In this document: piece by piece, positions 47,347 through 58,340 of the stretch
Position numbering within the stretch: position 1 is the stretch's first letter
Layout: the number at the start of each line of letters is the position of its first letter
NCBI GenBank assembly: GCA_029219245.1
Contig: JAQXTA010000005.1
Span: 1-64,000, forward strand
Source: Lachnospiraceae bacterium
GTDB taxonomy: Bacteria > Bacillota > Clostridia > Lachnospirales > Lachnospiraceae
Reading direction: 5' to 3'
DNA: 64,000 nucleotides
Notes under the pieces: generated by a model
Databases searched by the model: none
The model's input: only the letters and a program-made list of their open reading frames with translations
Told to the model about the DNA's origin: nothing
Program-made: the position numbers and the translations under genes

Positions 47347-49965
47347 ATGCTGGAAATTTATCAGATGAAGAAGGAAGATTTGTTTCGGGAGTATGGAAGT
47401 GCTGATGGTCTTACTTCGTTACAGGCACAGGAAATTTTGCAAAAGAAAGGTGAAAATGTACTGGAAGAAACTGGTGCAAAAAGTGTTTTTGCTGTTTTTC
47501 TGGAGCAGTTCGCAGATTTGTTAGTGATTATTTTAGTGGTAGCAGCAATTATTTCTATGGTTTCGGGTAATGTAGAAAGCACAATTGTAATTTTTGCGGT
47601 TATTTTCCTCAATGCGATTCTTGGAACGGTACAGTATGTAAAAGCTGAAAAGTCTCTGGATTCTTTAAAAGAGCTTTCCTCTCCCCATGCGAAGGTACTG
47701 CGGGACGGCAGAAAGAAAGAGGTATTGTCGAAAGAGGTGGTTCCGGGAGATGTCCTGTTTTTGGAAGCAGGCGACATGGTTGTGGCAGATGGTAGGATTT
47801 TGGAAAGTTTTTCTTTGCAGGTGAATGAAAGCTCCCTGACAGGGGAATCTACGAATGTGGAAAAAGAGGATAAAGAAATTCAGGCAGAAATTTCGCTCGG
47901 CGACAGAACCAATATGGTTTTTTCCGGAAGTCTTGTTACTTACGGCAGGGCGACAGTACTGGTAACTGGAACCGGAATGCATACAGAGATGGGTAAAATA
48001 GCGGCTCTTATGAACGATACGAAGAATAAAAAGACACCGCTTCAAATCAGTCTGGATGACTTTGGCAGGAAGTTGGCAGTTGTTGTCATGCTAATCAGTG
48101 TCCTCGTATTTGGATTGCGAATCTGGCAGGGAGAACCGGTTTTAGACTCCTTGATGTTTGCAGTTGCATTGGCAGTTGCTGCGATTCCGGAAGCGCTTAG
48201 CTCTATTGTTACAATTGTACAGGCAATGGGTACGAGGAAAATGGCAGCAGATAACGCCATTATGAAAGAGTTAAAAGCCGTAGAAAGCCTGGGTTGTGTT
48301 TCGGTTATCTGTTCCGATAAAACCGGAACCTTAACACAGAATAAGATGACGGTTCAGGAAATATATATTGATAACAAATGTCTGAAGCCGGAAGAAATAG
48401 ATATTGGGAAACCACTGCATCGCTATTTATTGTATGCGGCTATTTTAAACAATGATTCTTCTATCTGCGAGGGGAAAGCTATTGGTGACCCGACGGAAAC
48501 CTGTCTGCTCACCATGGCAAGAAAAGCCGGATTAACCAGAGTGGGAATTTCGGAGGAGGATATCCGGAGCATGATGGTAAGAATGGAGGAGATACCGTTT
48601 GATTCGGACAGGAAGCTAATGAGCACAAAATACCGGATTCATGGAGTTCCGACAGTTTTAACCAAAGGTGCGGTAGATGTGTTGCTTGACCGAATTACGC
48701 ACATTGGGGATAAAGACGGGGTACGGGAAATTACGTTAGCGGATAAGGAGGCTATTGTAAAACAGAATCAGATTTTTTCGGAAAACGGATTGCGCGTACT
48801 GGCATTTGCCTATAAAGAAAGCGGAAAGGAAACTATTTTGACACCGGAGGAAGAACGAGGTTTGACCTTTATCGGTTTAGTCTCCATGATGGACCCTCCA
48901 AGAGAAGAGGCGATGCAGGCAGTCAGGGATGCAATAGGTGCGGGTATCCGGCCGGTTATGATTACGGGTGATCATAAGGTAACAGCCACAGCAATTGCAC
49001 GCCGGATTGGCATTTTTTCAGAGGGGGATATGGCAGTGACGGGGCAGGAACTGGATGCAATGTCAGACGAGGAATTAGGAGAAGTGCTTGCAAAAATCTC
49101 CGTTTATGCCAGAGTATCGCCGGAGAATAAGATACGGATTGTGGATGCATGGCAGAAAAAAGGGCGTATTGTTGCGATGACGGGAGATGGGGTAAACGAT
49201 GCTCCGGCATTGAAAAAGGCAGATATCGGTGTTGCTATGGGGATTACGGGGACGGAGGTTTCCAAAGATGCAGCAGCGATGATATTGTCAGATGATAATT
49301 TTGCGACGATTATACAGGCTGTTTTAAACGGCAGAAATGTGTATCGGAACATTTTAAATGCGATTCAGTTTTTATTATCGGGAAATATGGCGGCGATCTT
49401 TGTTGTTTTGTATTGTTCGGTTATGGCATTAAGCACGCCGTTTGAGCCGGTGCATCTGCTCTTTATTAACCTTTTGACGGATTCCCTGCCGGCTCTGGCA
49501 ATTGGAATGGAGCCTACCGATAAAAGCCTTTTGAAAAATAAGCCGAGGGATACAAAAGCTGGAATCTTGTCGAAAGATTTCTGTATCCGGTTAGTGAGCT
49601 ATGGTCTGCTGATGGCGGTAACAACAACGACAGCCTATTATATGGGATTAAAATGTAATCCGGTAACGGCGAGTACGATGGCATTTGGGGCGCTTACCCT
49701 GGCACGACTTTTTCATGGTTTTAGCTGCCGTAGCGATTCTTCGCTTATCCGAATCGGGATCGGAACGAATCCATGGTGTATCGGAGCATTTGTGACAGGT
49801 GTGGTTCTGCTAACAGCTGTTCTGTTTGTTCCTTTTCTACAAAAATTATTTGTAATTGCGCCGCTTACGAGTATGCAGATACTTTGGATTATCTTGTTGG
49901 CATTTGCTCCGACACTGGTAATTCAGGCAGGAAGACTCGGTAGAGAAATGGTTGGCGGAAGATAG
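47347..49965 (+). CDS. P-type cation-transporting ATPase (Ca2+/Mn2+ type)
   Basis: 'CSDKTGTLTQNKMTVQ', 'TGDGVNDAPALKKADIGVAMG'; start corrected to ATG 47347 behind AAAGGAGG. Confidence 0.95.
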   Translation: MLEIYQMKKEDLFREYGSADGLTSLQAQEILQKKGENVLEETGAKSVFAVFLEQFADLLVIILVVAAIISMVSGNVESTIVIFAVIFLNAILGTVQYVKAEKSLDSLKELSSPHAKVLRDGRKKEVLSKEVVPGDVLFLEAGDMVVADGRILESFSLQVNESSLTGESTNVEKEDKEIQAEISLGDRTNMVFSGSLVTYGRATVLVTGTGMHTEMGKIAALMNDTKNKKTPLQISLDDFGRKLAVVVMLISVLVFGLRIWQGEPVLDSLMFAVALAVAAIPEALSSIVTIVQAMGTRKMAADNAIMKELKAVESLGCVSVICSDKTGTLTQNKMTVQEIYIDNKCLKPEEIDIGKPLHRYLLYAAILNNDSSICEGKAIGDPTETCLLTMARKAGLTRVGISEEDIRSMMVRMEEIPFDSDRKLMSTKYRIHGVPTVLTKGAVDVLLDRITHIGDKDGVREITLADKEAIVKQNQIFSENGLRVLAFAYKESGKETILTPEEERGLTFIGLVSMMDPPREEAMQAVRDAIGAGIRPVMITGDHKVTATAIARRIGIFSEGDMAVTGQELDAMSDEELGEVLAKISVYARVSPENKIRIVDAWQKKGRIVAMTGDGVNDAPALKKADIGVAMGITGTEVSKDAAAMILSDDNFATIIQAVLNGRNVYRNILNAIQFLLSGNMAAIFVVLYCSVMALSTPFEPVHLLFINLLTDSLPALAIGMEPTDKSLLKNKPRDTKAGILSKDFCIRLVSYGLLMAVTTTTAYYMGLKCNPVTASTMAFGALTLARLFHGFSCRSDSSLIRIGIGTNPWCIGAFVTGVVLLTAVLFVPFLQKLFVIAPLTSMQILWIILLAFAPTLVIQAGRLGREMVGGR

Positions 49966-49996
49966 AGAAATTTAGGAAGAGGGGAGAGAAAAGGAG

Positions 49997-51028
49997 ATGA
50001 CAGTAGCACATTTTATGGGAGTATTAGGAGGATTAGCACTCTTTTTGTATGGGATGCAGATGATGAGTTCCGGACTGGAATCCGTTGCCGGAAACAGGAT
50101 GAAGCAGATTTTGGAGAGATTGACTTCCAACCGGTTTCTGGGAATTTTCGTAGGTGCAGGTATTACTGCCGTTATACAGTCCTCATCGGCAACTACGGTT
50201 ATGGTAGTAGGGTTTGTGAATTCCGGCATGATGACCTTAAAACAGGCCATCTGGATTATTATGGGTGCCAATATCGGTACCACAATAACCGGACAGCTTA
50301 TTGCTCTGGATGTAGGAGTGATTGCTCCGTTGATTGCATTCTTGGGTGTGGTCATTATTGTATTTTTGAAAAGTAAAAAACTGCATTATATCGGGAACAT
50401 TTTAGCCGGCTTGGGAGTTCTTTTCATCGGTATGGATATGATGAGCAGTGCGATGGAGCCGCTCGCAGATTCGGAAGCTTTCGTAAATCTTTTGACAAAG
50501 TTTGATAATCCTTTACTTGGGATTCTGGCAGGTATTATTTTTACGGCATTAATCCAGTCCTCCTCTGCATCTGTCGGTATTCTGCAGGCATTGGCAGACA
50601 ATGGAATTATTGGATTAAACAGTGCGGCATATGTCTTGTTTGGGCAGAATATCGGAACCTGTGTTACAGCTCTTTTAGCATCTGTCGGAACGAACCGTAA
50701 TGCCAAAAGAGCGACAGTCATTCATATTTCTTTTAATGTAATCGGTACAATTGTCTTTACTGTTTTGTGTCTGATTACACCGTTAATTCCTTTTATGGAA
50801 AGTATAACACCGGCAAATGTACCGGCACAGATAGCAAATTTACATACTTTATTTAATGTAGTGACAACACTACTTCTGCTTCCGTTCGGTAATGTCTTGG
50901 TAAAACTTGTAAAGAAGATGCTTCCGGACAAGCCAAAAGAGTACCGGAACAATATGTATATCCGTAAAGAAAGTATTCTTTTTTGTTGTCAGCAATGTTT
51001 ACGAGGATTGTTTGACGAAACAAAATAA
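49997..51028 (+). CDS. Na/Pi cotransporter family protein
   Basis: 'GLALFLYGMQMMSSGLE', duplicated 'AVIQSSSATTVMVVGFVN' and 'ALIQSSSASVGILQAL'. Confidence 0.92.
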   Translation: MTVAHFMGVLGGLALFLYGMQMMSSGLESVAGNRMKQILERLTSNRFLGIFVGAGITAVIQSSSATTVMVVGFVNSGMMTLKQAIWIIMGANIGTTITGQLIALDVGVIAPLIAFLGVVIIVFLKSKKLHYIGNILAGLGVLFIGMDMMSSAMEPLADSEAFVNLLTKFDNPLLGILAGIIFTALIQSSSASVGILQALADNGIIGLNSAAYVLFGQNIGTCVTALLASVGTNRNAKRATVIHISFNVIGTIVFTVLCLITPLIPFMESITPANVPAQIANLHTLFNVVTTLLLLPFGNVLVKLVKKMLPDKPKEYRNNMYIRKESILFCCQQCLRGLFDETK

Positions 51029-51081
51029 CCCGTTCTATAATGAAAGCAAGACAACTATTTTAAAGGAAAGAACAGTATAAG

Positions 51082-52626
51082 ATGATGCGTATAGGACAGG
51101 AAATCAAGAACAGCATTTTAACGGCATTTTATTTTGTCATGATGATTGTGTATCCTTTTTATATTGATACAGAGAGCGGTTATAAAGTAATCGGTGATAC
51201 AAAATATTACTTTTTTCGTAACGTCAGCATATTGGTAGTTGTAATAATGCTGTTAATTGTTATGATAGATTTCCTTTGTCGGAGGGAAAAAATCAGGATT
51301 GTGGAGCATTACAAAAAGTTATCCGGTACAGATTGGTTTGTGTATGGCTATCTGATAGCTGTTCTGCTTTCTTATGCTCTGACTGCCTATAAAAAAGAAG
51401 CGCTCTGGGGAGCGGAAGGCTGGTACATGGGTTTGATGAGCCAGCTTGTGTTTTTGAGCATTTATTTTCTGTTCTCCCGTTATTTTGAATGGAAGGACAA
51501 CCTGTTGTATCCGGCCTTGACGGGTTCTGCTCTTGTTTTTCTGCTTGGAATTTTAAACCGATATTCAATCTATCCGATTGCTTTAAACGGTCAGACTCCG
51601 GTTTTCATTTCTACTTTGGGAAATATCAACTGGTTTTGTGGTTACTGGGCAGTATTATGTCCTCTGGGAGTTGCTTTTTTCTGGATAAGTAAGAAGAACA
51701 AAGAGCAGATTGTTGCAGGATTTTACGTTGTAATTGCTTTTCTGTCCGGAGTAACGCAAGGCAGCAGCAGTGCCTATCTTGCCTTTGCAGGTATTTTTTT
51801 GTTCCTGTTTTGTTTATCCTTTTATGATAATACGAGGATGAAACGGTTTCTGGAATTATGTTTTCTGTTTCTGGTGGTCTGTCAGTTGGCGAGAATTTTA
51901 CGCTATCTACCGGGGGTTACCATGAATTATGAGAGTTCCATAGGAAAGGTGCTGACCGATACGAATCTGACTTTGTTTGCTGCGGTGGTAATCGGTATTC
52001 TTTCTGTTTGGTTTGGTTATCTTGAGAAAAAGAAAGCTTTCCGGATTGCGGAACATAAGATATGGCGAAACATGGTTCTGGCAATTGTGGCAGAGGGATT
52101 TTCAGGCTATGTTGTATTATTGATTGTGAATACCTGTCTTGCGGGTGGTATTTTCGGACTTGCGGGCAGCAGTCTTTTTACCTTTAATAATACATGGGCA
52201 AATTCCAGAGGCGGTACATGGACAAGCGGGATTCTTGCCTATCGGAATATGTCTTTTCTACAAAGACTTATCGGTATCGGGCCGGATTGCTTTGCAGAAT
52301 ATCTTTATGCGGTACCGGAGTTAGCAGAACGGGTATATAGCCAGTTTGGAAGTGCCAGACTGACCAATGCCCATAATGAATGGCTGACAATTCTGGTCAA
52401 TACAGGTGCATTGGGATTGATTTGCTATGCGGGAATTTTTGTTTCCGCTATCTGGCGGTTTGTAAAAAAGGCAGAAGAGCAGCCGATGCTTTTCTTATGT
52501 GTGTTGTGTATTCTGGCATATACGGTACACAATATGGTAAGTTTCCAGCAGATTCTAAATACACCTTATGTATTTTTATTGTTGGGAATCGGGGAAGGAA
52601 TGGCAAGAAGATGTAATAAGAGCTAA
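51082..52626 (+). CDS. O-antigen ligase-like (Wzy_C) membrane protein
   Basis: Polytopic; 'GSARLTNAHNEWLTILVNTGALGLICYAGIF' is the typical ligase signature. Confidence 0.82.
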   Translation: MMRIGQEIKNSILTAFYFVMMIVYPFYIDTESGYKVIGDTKYYFFRNVSILVVVIMLLIVMIDFLCRREKIRIVEHYKKLSGTDWFVYGYLIAVLLSYALTAYKKEALWGAEGWYMGLMSQLVFLSIYFLFSRYFEWKDNLLYPALTGSALVFLLGILNRYSIYPIALNGQTPVFISTLGNINWFCGYWAVLCPLGVAFFWISKKNKEQIVAGFYVVIAFLSGVTQGSSSAYLAFAGIFLFLFCLSFYDNTRMKRFLELCFLFLVVCQLARILRYLPGVTMNYESSIGKVLTDTNLTLFAAVVIGILSVWFGYLEKKKAFRIAEHKIWRNMVLAIVAEGFSGYVVLLIVNTCLAGGIFGLAGSSLFTFNNTWANSRGGTWTSGILAYRNMSFLQRLIGIGPDCFAEYLYAVPELAERVYSQFGSARLTNAHNEWLTILVNTGALGLICYAGIFVSAIWRFVKKAEEQPMLFLCVLCILAYTVHNMVSFQQILNTPYVFLLLGIGEGMARRCNKS

Positions 52627-52734
52627 TGATTTAGCTTTTCAGGTCTATGGGAACAATATTAAAATTGTAGAAAGAAACGGTTGACAAATAAAACACCTTC
52701 TTCTAGAATCAAACTATACAGTGTCCGAAGGATA

Positions 52735-52977
52735 CGGAATATAACAGGATATAGACGAAGAAGAGGATTAGTACAGATAGGGAACGTTGCAGAGAGAAGA
52801 CAGATGGGTGTGAAGTCTTTACGGAAGCTATTTGGAACCTGCCTTGGAGTTCTGTATGAAAATACAGCGTAACGCCGGCGTTAACGGTAAGAGAAGAGAG
52901 CATAGATATGCTAATCAGGGTGGTACCGCCGAGATTTCGGTCCCTTTTGGGATGGAAGCTTCGGTGGTTTTTATTTG
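52735..52977 (+). ncRNA. T-box leader, proline-specific
   Basis: AGTA box, AGAGAG, 'GAACCTGCCTTGGAGTT' with CCT specifier at 52838-52840, T-box 'AGGGTGGTACCGCC', and CCGCCGA...TCGGTGG-TTTTT terminator, directly upstream of proS. Confidence 0.92.
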
Positions 52978-53005
52978 CAGAATTTTGCAGGAAAGGGAGA
53001 GAAAA

Positions 53006-54436
53006 ATGGCAGACAAGAAGTTAGTAGAAGCAATTACATCGATGGAAGATGATTTTGCGCAATGGTACACTGATGTTGTCAAAAAAGCAGAACTGATTGA
53101 CTACACAAGTGTAAAAGGCTGTATGGTTTTTAAACCGGCAGGCTATGCAATCTGGGAGCTGATTCAACAACAGCTGGATGCGAGATTTAAAGAAACAGGA
53201 GTACAGAACGTATACTTACCAATGTTTATTCCGGAAAGTCTTTTGAACAAAGAAAAGGATCATGTAGAAGGTTTTGCACCGGAAGTAGCATGGGTAACAC
53301 ATGGCGGATTACAGCCATTACAGGAAAGGTTGTGTGTCAGACCTACTTCGGAAACGCTGTTCTGTGATTATTATAAAAATACCGTTCAGTCCTATCGTGA
53401 TTTACCGCAGGTTTGTAACCAGTGGTGCTCCGTAGTGCGCTGGGAAAAGGAAACAAGACCGTTCCTCAGAAGCCGCGAATTCTTATGGCAGGAAGGTCAT
53501 ACCGCACATGCAACGGCGCAGGAAGCAGAAGAAAGAACCATCCAGATGTTAAATGTATATGCTGATTTCTGCGAGCAGGTCTTGGCAATTCCGGTTGTGA
53601 AAGGCCGTAAGACAGACAAAGAGAAATTCGCTGGAGCTGTTGCTACTTATACCATAGAAGCACTGATGCATGACGGCAAGGCATTGCAATCCGGTACAAG
53701 CCATAACTTCGGTGATGGTTTTGCGAAGGCATTTGGCATCCAGTTTACCGATAAAGACAATACTTTGAAATATGTACATCAGACCTCCTGGGGTATGACA
53801 ACCCGTTTGATTGGTGCGGTCATCATGGTACATGGTGATAATTCCGGTCTGGTACTTCCTCCAAGAATTGCACCGACACAGATTATGATTATTCCAATCC
53901 AGCAGAAAAAAGAAGGCGTGTTGGAAAAGGCCTATGCATTGAAAGAAAAGCTGAAAGGCTTCCGCGTGAAAGTTGACGATGCCGATAAGAGCCCGGGATG
54001 GAAATTCTCTGAGCAGGAGATGCGTGGTATTCCGATTCGTGTGGAAATCGGGCCAAAGGATATTGAAGCCAACAAATGCGTTATCTGCCGTCGTGATACG
54101 AGAGAAAAGATAGAAGTATCCTTGGACGAACTGGAAACAAAAGCGGCTGAAATTCTGGATAAGATGCAGGTAGAGATGTTAGAGCGTGCCAGAGCACACA
54201 GAGAAGCACACACCTATGTCGCAAAGAATATGGAAGAACTTCGTAACATTTTCTCGGAAAAAGCTGGTTTCGTAAAAGCAATGTGGTGCGGTGATCAGGC
54301 ATGTGAAGACCAGATTAAAGAAGAATTGGCGGTAACAAGCCGCTGTATGCCGTTTGAACAGGAAACGTTATCCGATACCTGTGTATGCTGTGGAAAACCG
54401 GCGAAGAAAATGGTTTACTGGGGCAGAGCATACTAA
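53006..54436 (+). CDS. proS: Prolyl-tRNA synthetase (short, bacterial/archaeal-type ProS)
   Basis: '[39 protein letters not shown]', '[23 protein letters not shown]'; ATG 53006 after GGAAAGGGAGAG. Confidence 0.95.
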   Translation: MADKKLVEAITSMEDDFAQWYTDVVKKAELIDYTSVKGCMVFKPAGYAIWELIQQQLDARFKETGVQNVYLPMFIPESLLNKEKDHVEGFAPEVAWVTHGGLQPLQERLCVRPTSETLFCDYYKNTVQSYRDLPQVCNQWCSVVRWEKETRPFLRSREFLWQEGHTAHATAQEAEERTIQMLNVYADFCEQVLAIPVVKGRKTDKEKFAGAVATYTIEALMHDGKALQSGTSHNFGDGFAKAFGIQFTDKDNTLKYVHQTSWGMTTRLIGAVIMVHGDNSGLVLPPRIAPTQIMIIPIQQKKEGVLEKAYALKEKLKGFRVKVDDADKSPGWKFSEQEMRGIPIRVEIGPKDIEANKCVICRRDTREKIEVSLDELETKAAEILDKMQVEMLERARAHREAHTYVAKNMEELRNIFSEKAGFVKAMWCGDQACEDQIKEELAVTSRCMPFEQETLSDTCVCCGKPAKKMVYWGRAY

Positions 54437-54471
54437 GCAGAACATACGAAATTCGATGGCAGAAGTCTATA

Positions 54472-54507
54472 AAAAAGCTGTTGCACAATTTTGTGCAACA
54501 GCTTTTT
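54472..54507. terminator. Bidirectional Rho-independent terminator
   Basis: Perfect AAAAAGCTGTTGCACAA-TT-TTGTGCAACAGCTTTTT between convergent proS and DUF975-like gene. Confidence 0.92.
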
Positions 54508-54538
54508 ATGTAATGTTTGAATGATTATAATCTTATCA

Positions 54539-55258
54539 TTAACCCTGAACAACAGCATATAATTCAGCCGGATTAACCAGACCGCTGTTAACTGCTTTTT
54601 CACGCAGTGCAATGTAAAGTCCTGCATTAGTATGCTCCTGATATGGAGAAACATATACGATAGCAAGAATACCACAGGTACATATGCTGAGGATATACCA
54701 TCCGAGGAAGGATAAATCCAATACGAAAGCATTCATCTTTTCGCCATCCATCATTGCCTTGCTGAGTTCAATCGCACGTTTGTATCCCATTTCCGGATTC
54801 TCTGCTAATAAATAAGGAACCATACGATACTGATATGCTTTGTAAATACCCGGAATGACAAAGAGCAGTGACCATAAAAAGATGAATAAGTTTGTCATGA
54901 ACATGGCACCTAATACTTTACCATAGCGTCCGTTTTTGAACGGGAACAGAAGCATTTCCACACTGCTGGGTTTTACCCTGCTGGATAAGAAGAAATGAGA
55001 ACTGCCGACACAAAGCAGATTTGTTACCAGAATCTGAAGTGCAATTGTAATTACGGATGCGCCTAAAGCAATGACCAAGATTGCAATAGCAGCTTCTACT
55101 GACATACTTCCTCCGGACATGTCGGAAGATGATCTGCCTGAAGCACCGCTTCCAACACCACTTACTAAACCGACAATCAGGCAAACCAGAATGGAATTAC
55201 CGCGGCAGGTTGCAAAAGTGTTTTTTGCCTCACTTTTAAGGGATTCTCTTGTCCACAT
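54539..55258 (-). CDS. DUF975 family membrane protein
   Basis: 'FLWSLLFVIPGIYKAYQYRMVPYLLAENPEMGYKRAIELSKAMMDGEK'. Confidence 0.88.
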   Translation of the reverse strand: MWTRESLKSEAKNTFATCRGNSILVCLIVGLVSGVGSGASGRSSSDMSGGSMSVEAAIAILVIALGASVITIALQILVTNLLCVGSSHFFLSSRVKPSSVEMLLFPFKNGRYGKVLGAMFMTNLFIFLWSLLFVIPGIYKAYQYRMVPYLLAENPEMGYKRAIELSKAMMDGEKMNAFVLDLSFLGWYILSICTCGILAIVYVSPYQEHTNAGLYIALREKAVNSGLVNPAELYAVVQG

Positions 55259-55500
55259 AAATTTTTTCTCTCCTTTTACAATAAAATATTAAATTTTTAT
55301 AAAATCCATTTCTCAGTATAAGTGAAGAGTCACTGTTTGTCAAACAATATAGAAAAAGAGATATGAATGTATAAATCAAAAAAATACATCAAAACCGATA
55401 GTGGAAATAAAGGAGCAATTGCGGTACAATACAAAGCATAGAGTGTTTTACTTAAAGATATGAAAAACAGGGAAAATTATGCAGACAGGGAGGATATTTC

Positions 55501-56700
55501 ATGAAGGTATTAGTAATAAACTGCGGAAGTTCATCTTTGAAGTATCAGTTGATTGACAGCGAAAGTGAAGAAGTGCTGGCAAAAGGACTGTGCGAAAGAA
55601 TCGGGATTGATGGGAGTGCCATTACACATCAGCCTGCGGGTGGTGAAAAAATAAAGACGGAGGTGGATATGCCGAACCATACGTCAGCCGTACAGTTTGT
55701 GATTGAAAAACTGACGGATAAAGAAGTAGGGGTTATTTCTTCTTTGGAGGAAATTGATGCGATAGGACACCGCATCGTGCATGGCGGAGAGAAATTTGCA
55801 GGTTCCGTAATCATTACCGATGAGGTCATTAAGGCGATTGAAGAATGTAACGATTTGGCACCATTACATAATCCGGCAAATCTTATCGGGATAAATTCCT
55901 GTAAAGAGATAATGCCAAAGGTACCGATGGTGGGTGTTTTTGATACTGCATTTCATCAGACCATGCCAAAGAAGGCTTACCTTTATGGTCTGCCGCTATC
56001 CTGTTATGAAAAATATAAAGTACGCCGCTATGGTTTTCATGGAACCAGCCATGATTTTGTATCAAAGCGTGCAGCGGAAATTCTTGGAAAAGACAGAAAG
56101 GATTTAAAAATTATTGTATGTCATCTTGGGAACGGTGCATCCGTATCCGCTGTGAAATATGGAGAAAGTGTGGATACTTCTATGGGCTTGACTCCGTTGG
56201 AAGGTTTAATCATGGGAACCCGTTCCGGCGATCTGGATCCGGCAATTATTACTTTTCTGGCAGAGAAAGAAGGTATCAGTGCACAGGAAGTCATCAATAT
56301 CTGCAACAAACAGTCCGGTGTGCTTGGCTTATCGGACGGTCTTTCCAGTGATTTTCGTGATTTGGCATTGGCAGCAGCGGATGGAAATGAAACTGCAGAA
56401 ACCGCACTGGAAACCTATGCTTATCGTGTAGGAAAGTATATCGGAGCTTATGCAGCTGCCATGAACGGTGTGGATGTCATTGCCTTTACTGCCGGAGCAG
56501 GAGAAAACAATGCGGAAGTCCGGGCACTGATTGGACAGTATATAGGTTTCCTTGGAACGAATATCGATCCGGAGAAAAATAAAATCCGGGGAGAGGAAGT
56601 TATTTTATCCGATGAGGGTGCGAAAGTTGTTACGATGATTGTGCCTACCAACGAGGAACTTGCGATTGCAAGGGAAACGGTTCGTCTGGTGGAAGGATAG
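55501..56700 (+). CDS. ackA: Acetate kinase
   Basis: 'VLVINCGSSSLKYQLID', 'YGFHGTSHDFVSKRAAE', 'HLGNGASVSAVKYG'. Confidence 0.97.
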   Translation: MKVLVINCGSSSLKYQLIDSESEEVLAKGLCERIGIDGSAITHQPAGGEKIKTEVDMPNHTSAVQFVIEKLTDKEVGVISSLEEIDAIGHRIVHGGEKFAGSVIITDEVIKAIEECNDLAPLHNPANLIGINSCKEIMPKVPMVGVFDTAFHQTMPKKAYLYGLPLSCYEKYKVRRYGFHGTSHDFVSKRAAEILGKDRKDLKIIVCHLGNGASVSAVKYGESVDTSMGLTPLEGLIMGTRSGDLDPAIITFLAEKEGISAQEVINICNKQSGVLGLSDGLSSDFRDLALAAADGNETAETALETYAYRVGKYIGAYAAAMNGVDVIAFTAGAGENNAEVRALIGQYIGFLGTNIDPEKNKIRGEEVILSDEGAKVVTMIVPTNEELAIARETVRLVEG

Positions 56701-56726
56701 GCAGTCCGTTAAAAGGGGAATAAAGC

Positions 56727-57167
56727 ATGAGTAAAAAACGTAAAAAGAAGAAAAAGGGCATGGGAATGATTCTTTTCCTGAGCGTTATAATCGCTGCCTG
56801 TCTGGTAATAATTTTTTTCCTGGCAAAAGGAACGGTCAAGGATGCTGTAAAGCAAAAAGTTACCGAAAAAGTAACAGAGCAGGTAACACAGCAGGTATTC
56901 GAAAAGGCACTGGAAAGTGCCGGTGATCCGCAGGCTGCTGAGAAAGCAAAAGAAATTGTAAATAACATGGAAGAGGAAGACAAAAAGCAAGCAGAGGAAA
57001 TTATCGGCAAATATGCAGACAGCGAAACGCTTTCTGACTGTATGGAAATGGTAGGAGATGGCGTGAATTCAGAATCTATCTCCGAAGTACAGGAATACCT
57101 GGAGCAGAGTGTGTCAAAAGAGGATATGCAGAAGTTACAGGAGCTGTATGAGAAATACGGAAATTAA
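56727..57167 (+). CDS. Small single-TM hypothetical protein, helical
   Basis: Lys-rich N-terminus, one TM, 'VTEKVTEQVTQQVFEKALESAGDPQAAEKAKEIVNNMEEEDK'. Confidence 0.6.
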   Translation: MSKKRKKKKKGMGMILFLSVIIAACLVIIFFLAKGTVKDAVKQKVTEKVTEQVTQQVFEKALESAGDPQAAEKAKEIVNNMEEEDKKQAEEIIGKYADSETLSDCMEMVGDGVNSESISEVQEYLEQSVSKEDMQKLQELYEKYGN

Positions 57168-57180
57168 AGGGGAATTGCAA

Positions 57181-58197
57181 ATGAAAAGAGTTACCATAAA
57201 AGAAGTAGCGAAGGCGGCTGGTGTGTCAATTACCACAGTATCACATACCTTGAGTGGTGGTGGAGCAATAAGCCAGCAGACACGAGAACATGTGATGGAA
57301 GTTGTAGAGAGAATGCATTACGTGGCAGATTTCAAAGGGCAGAATCTGAAGGCAAAATCAACAAAAGTAATTGGTCTGTTTGTCAAATCGTTAAGAGGTT
57401 CTTATTATGGTGACTTAGCGCAGGCAATCTATGAAGAAGGAAGTAATGCGGGATATGGCCTGAATGTTTTTATTGCCAGTCAGAGTGATAAAATTATGGT
57501 AGATATCATGAATGGCAGGATTGACGGTGCTATCGTGCTAAACGATGGCATTACCGGGAAGGAAGAAGAACTTTTACGCGAGCATGAGATCCCGGTTGTG
57601 TTTCTGGACAGAGAAAGTGCAGATTATCATATGTCCAGCGTTATTTTTGATTCCTTTGAGGATGGAAGATTAGCAGGAGAATATCTTTTAAATCTTGGGT
57701 ATAAAAGATTTGCACATATCTACGGAGAAAAAAATAACTATGATAGTATTGAACGTCTTAGGGGATTTCGTTATGCTTTAGAGCAGGCAGGCGTAACGAT
57801 CCCGGAGGAGTATATCCTACAAGGCGACTTTGATAAGGAAACGGCTCGTTGTTCTGTGGAAGCTTTTATCGAGGAGAGCAAATATCCTATGCCGGAAGCC
57901 GTTTTCGCTTCTAACGATTTGAGTGCCTTTGGCTGTATTGAAGGTTTACAGGCAAAAGGATATCGTGTACCGGAGGATGTCAGTGTTATCGGCTGTGACG
58001 ATATTGAACTGTGTGAATGGTATATTCCAAAATTAACAACGATTCACAATTCTTTTTCCGAACAGGGAAGAAAAGCAATGCAGATGCTTCTTACCATGAT
58101 AGAGGGAAACGGAAAAGGAGAAATAGTGAAATTAAGTGGAAGAATTGTTATCCGGGAATCCTGTAAAGCAGTATTTTCCGTTAGTCAGCCGGAATGA
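57181..58197 (+). CDS. LacI family transcriptional regulator
   Basis: 'VTIKEVAKAAGVSITTVSHTLSGGGAISQQTREHVMEVVE'; start corrected to ATG 57181. Confidence 0.95.
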   Translation: MKRVTIKEVAKAAGVSITTVSHTLSGGGAISQQTREHVMEVVERMHYVADFKGQNLKAKSTKVIGLFVKSLRGSYYGDLAQAIYEEGSNAGYGLNVFIASQSDKIMVDIMNGRIDGAIVLNDGITGKEEELLREHEIPVVFLDRESADYHMSSVIFDSFEDGRLAGEYLLNLGYKRFAHIYGEKNNYDSIERLRGFRYALEQAGVTIPEEYILQGDFDKETARCSVEAFIEESKYPMPEAVFASNDLSAFGCIEGLQAKGYRVPEDVSVIGCDDIELCEWYIPKLTTIHNSFSEQGRKAMQMLLTMIEGNGKGEIVKLSGRIVIRESCKAVFSVSQPE

Positions 58198-58340
58198 GGT
58201 GTCACTCCGGGAAACCAGAGGATTCTTAAAGAAGGTATATCAGGGAAGTATTGGAAGGGGGAAATTAAAGAAATTTTAAGATATATGCAACTTTTTATTA
58301 AGTTCTCTGCTCTAATATATAAGACAGAAGATTTCAGAGA

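Noticed and set aside
52832-53005. N-terminal 58-aa extension of proS and equivalent extension of the P-type ATPase (47275-47346)
   Set aside because: Both extensions read through structured RNA leaders (T-box, yybP-ykoY); internal ATGs with strong RBS are the likely starts.
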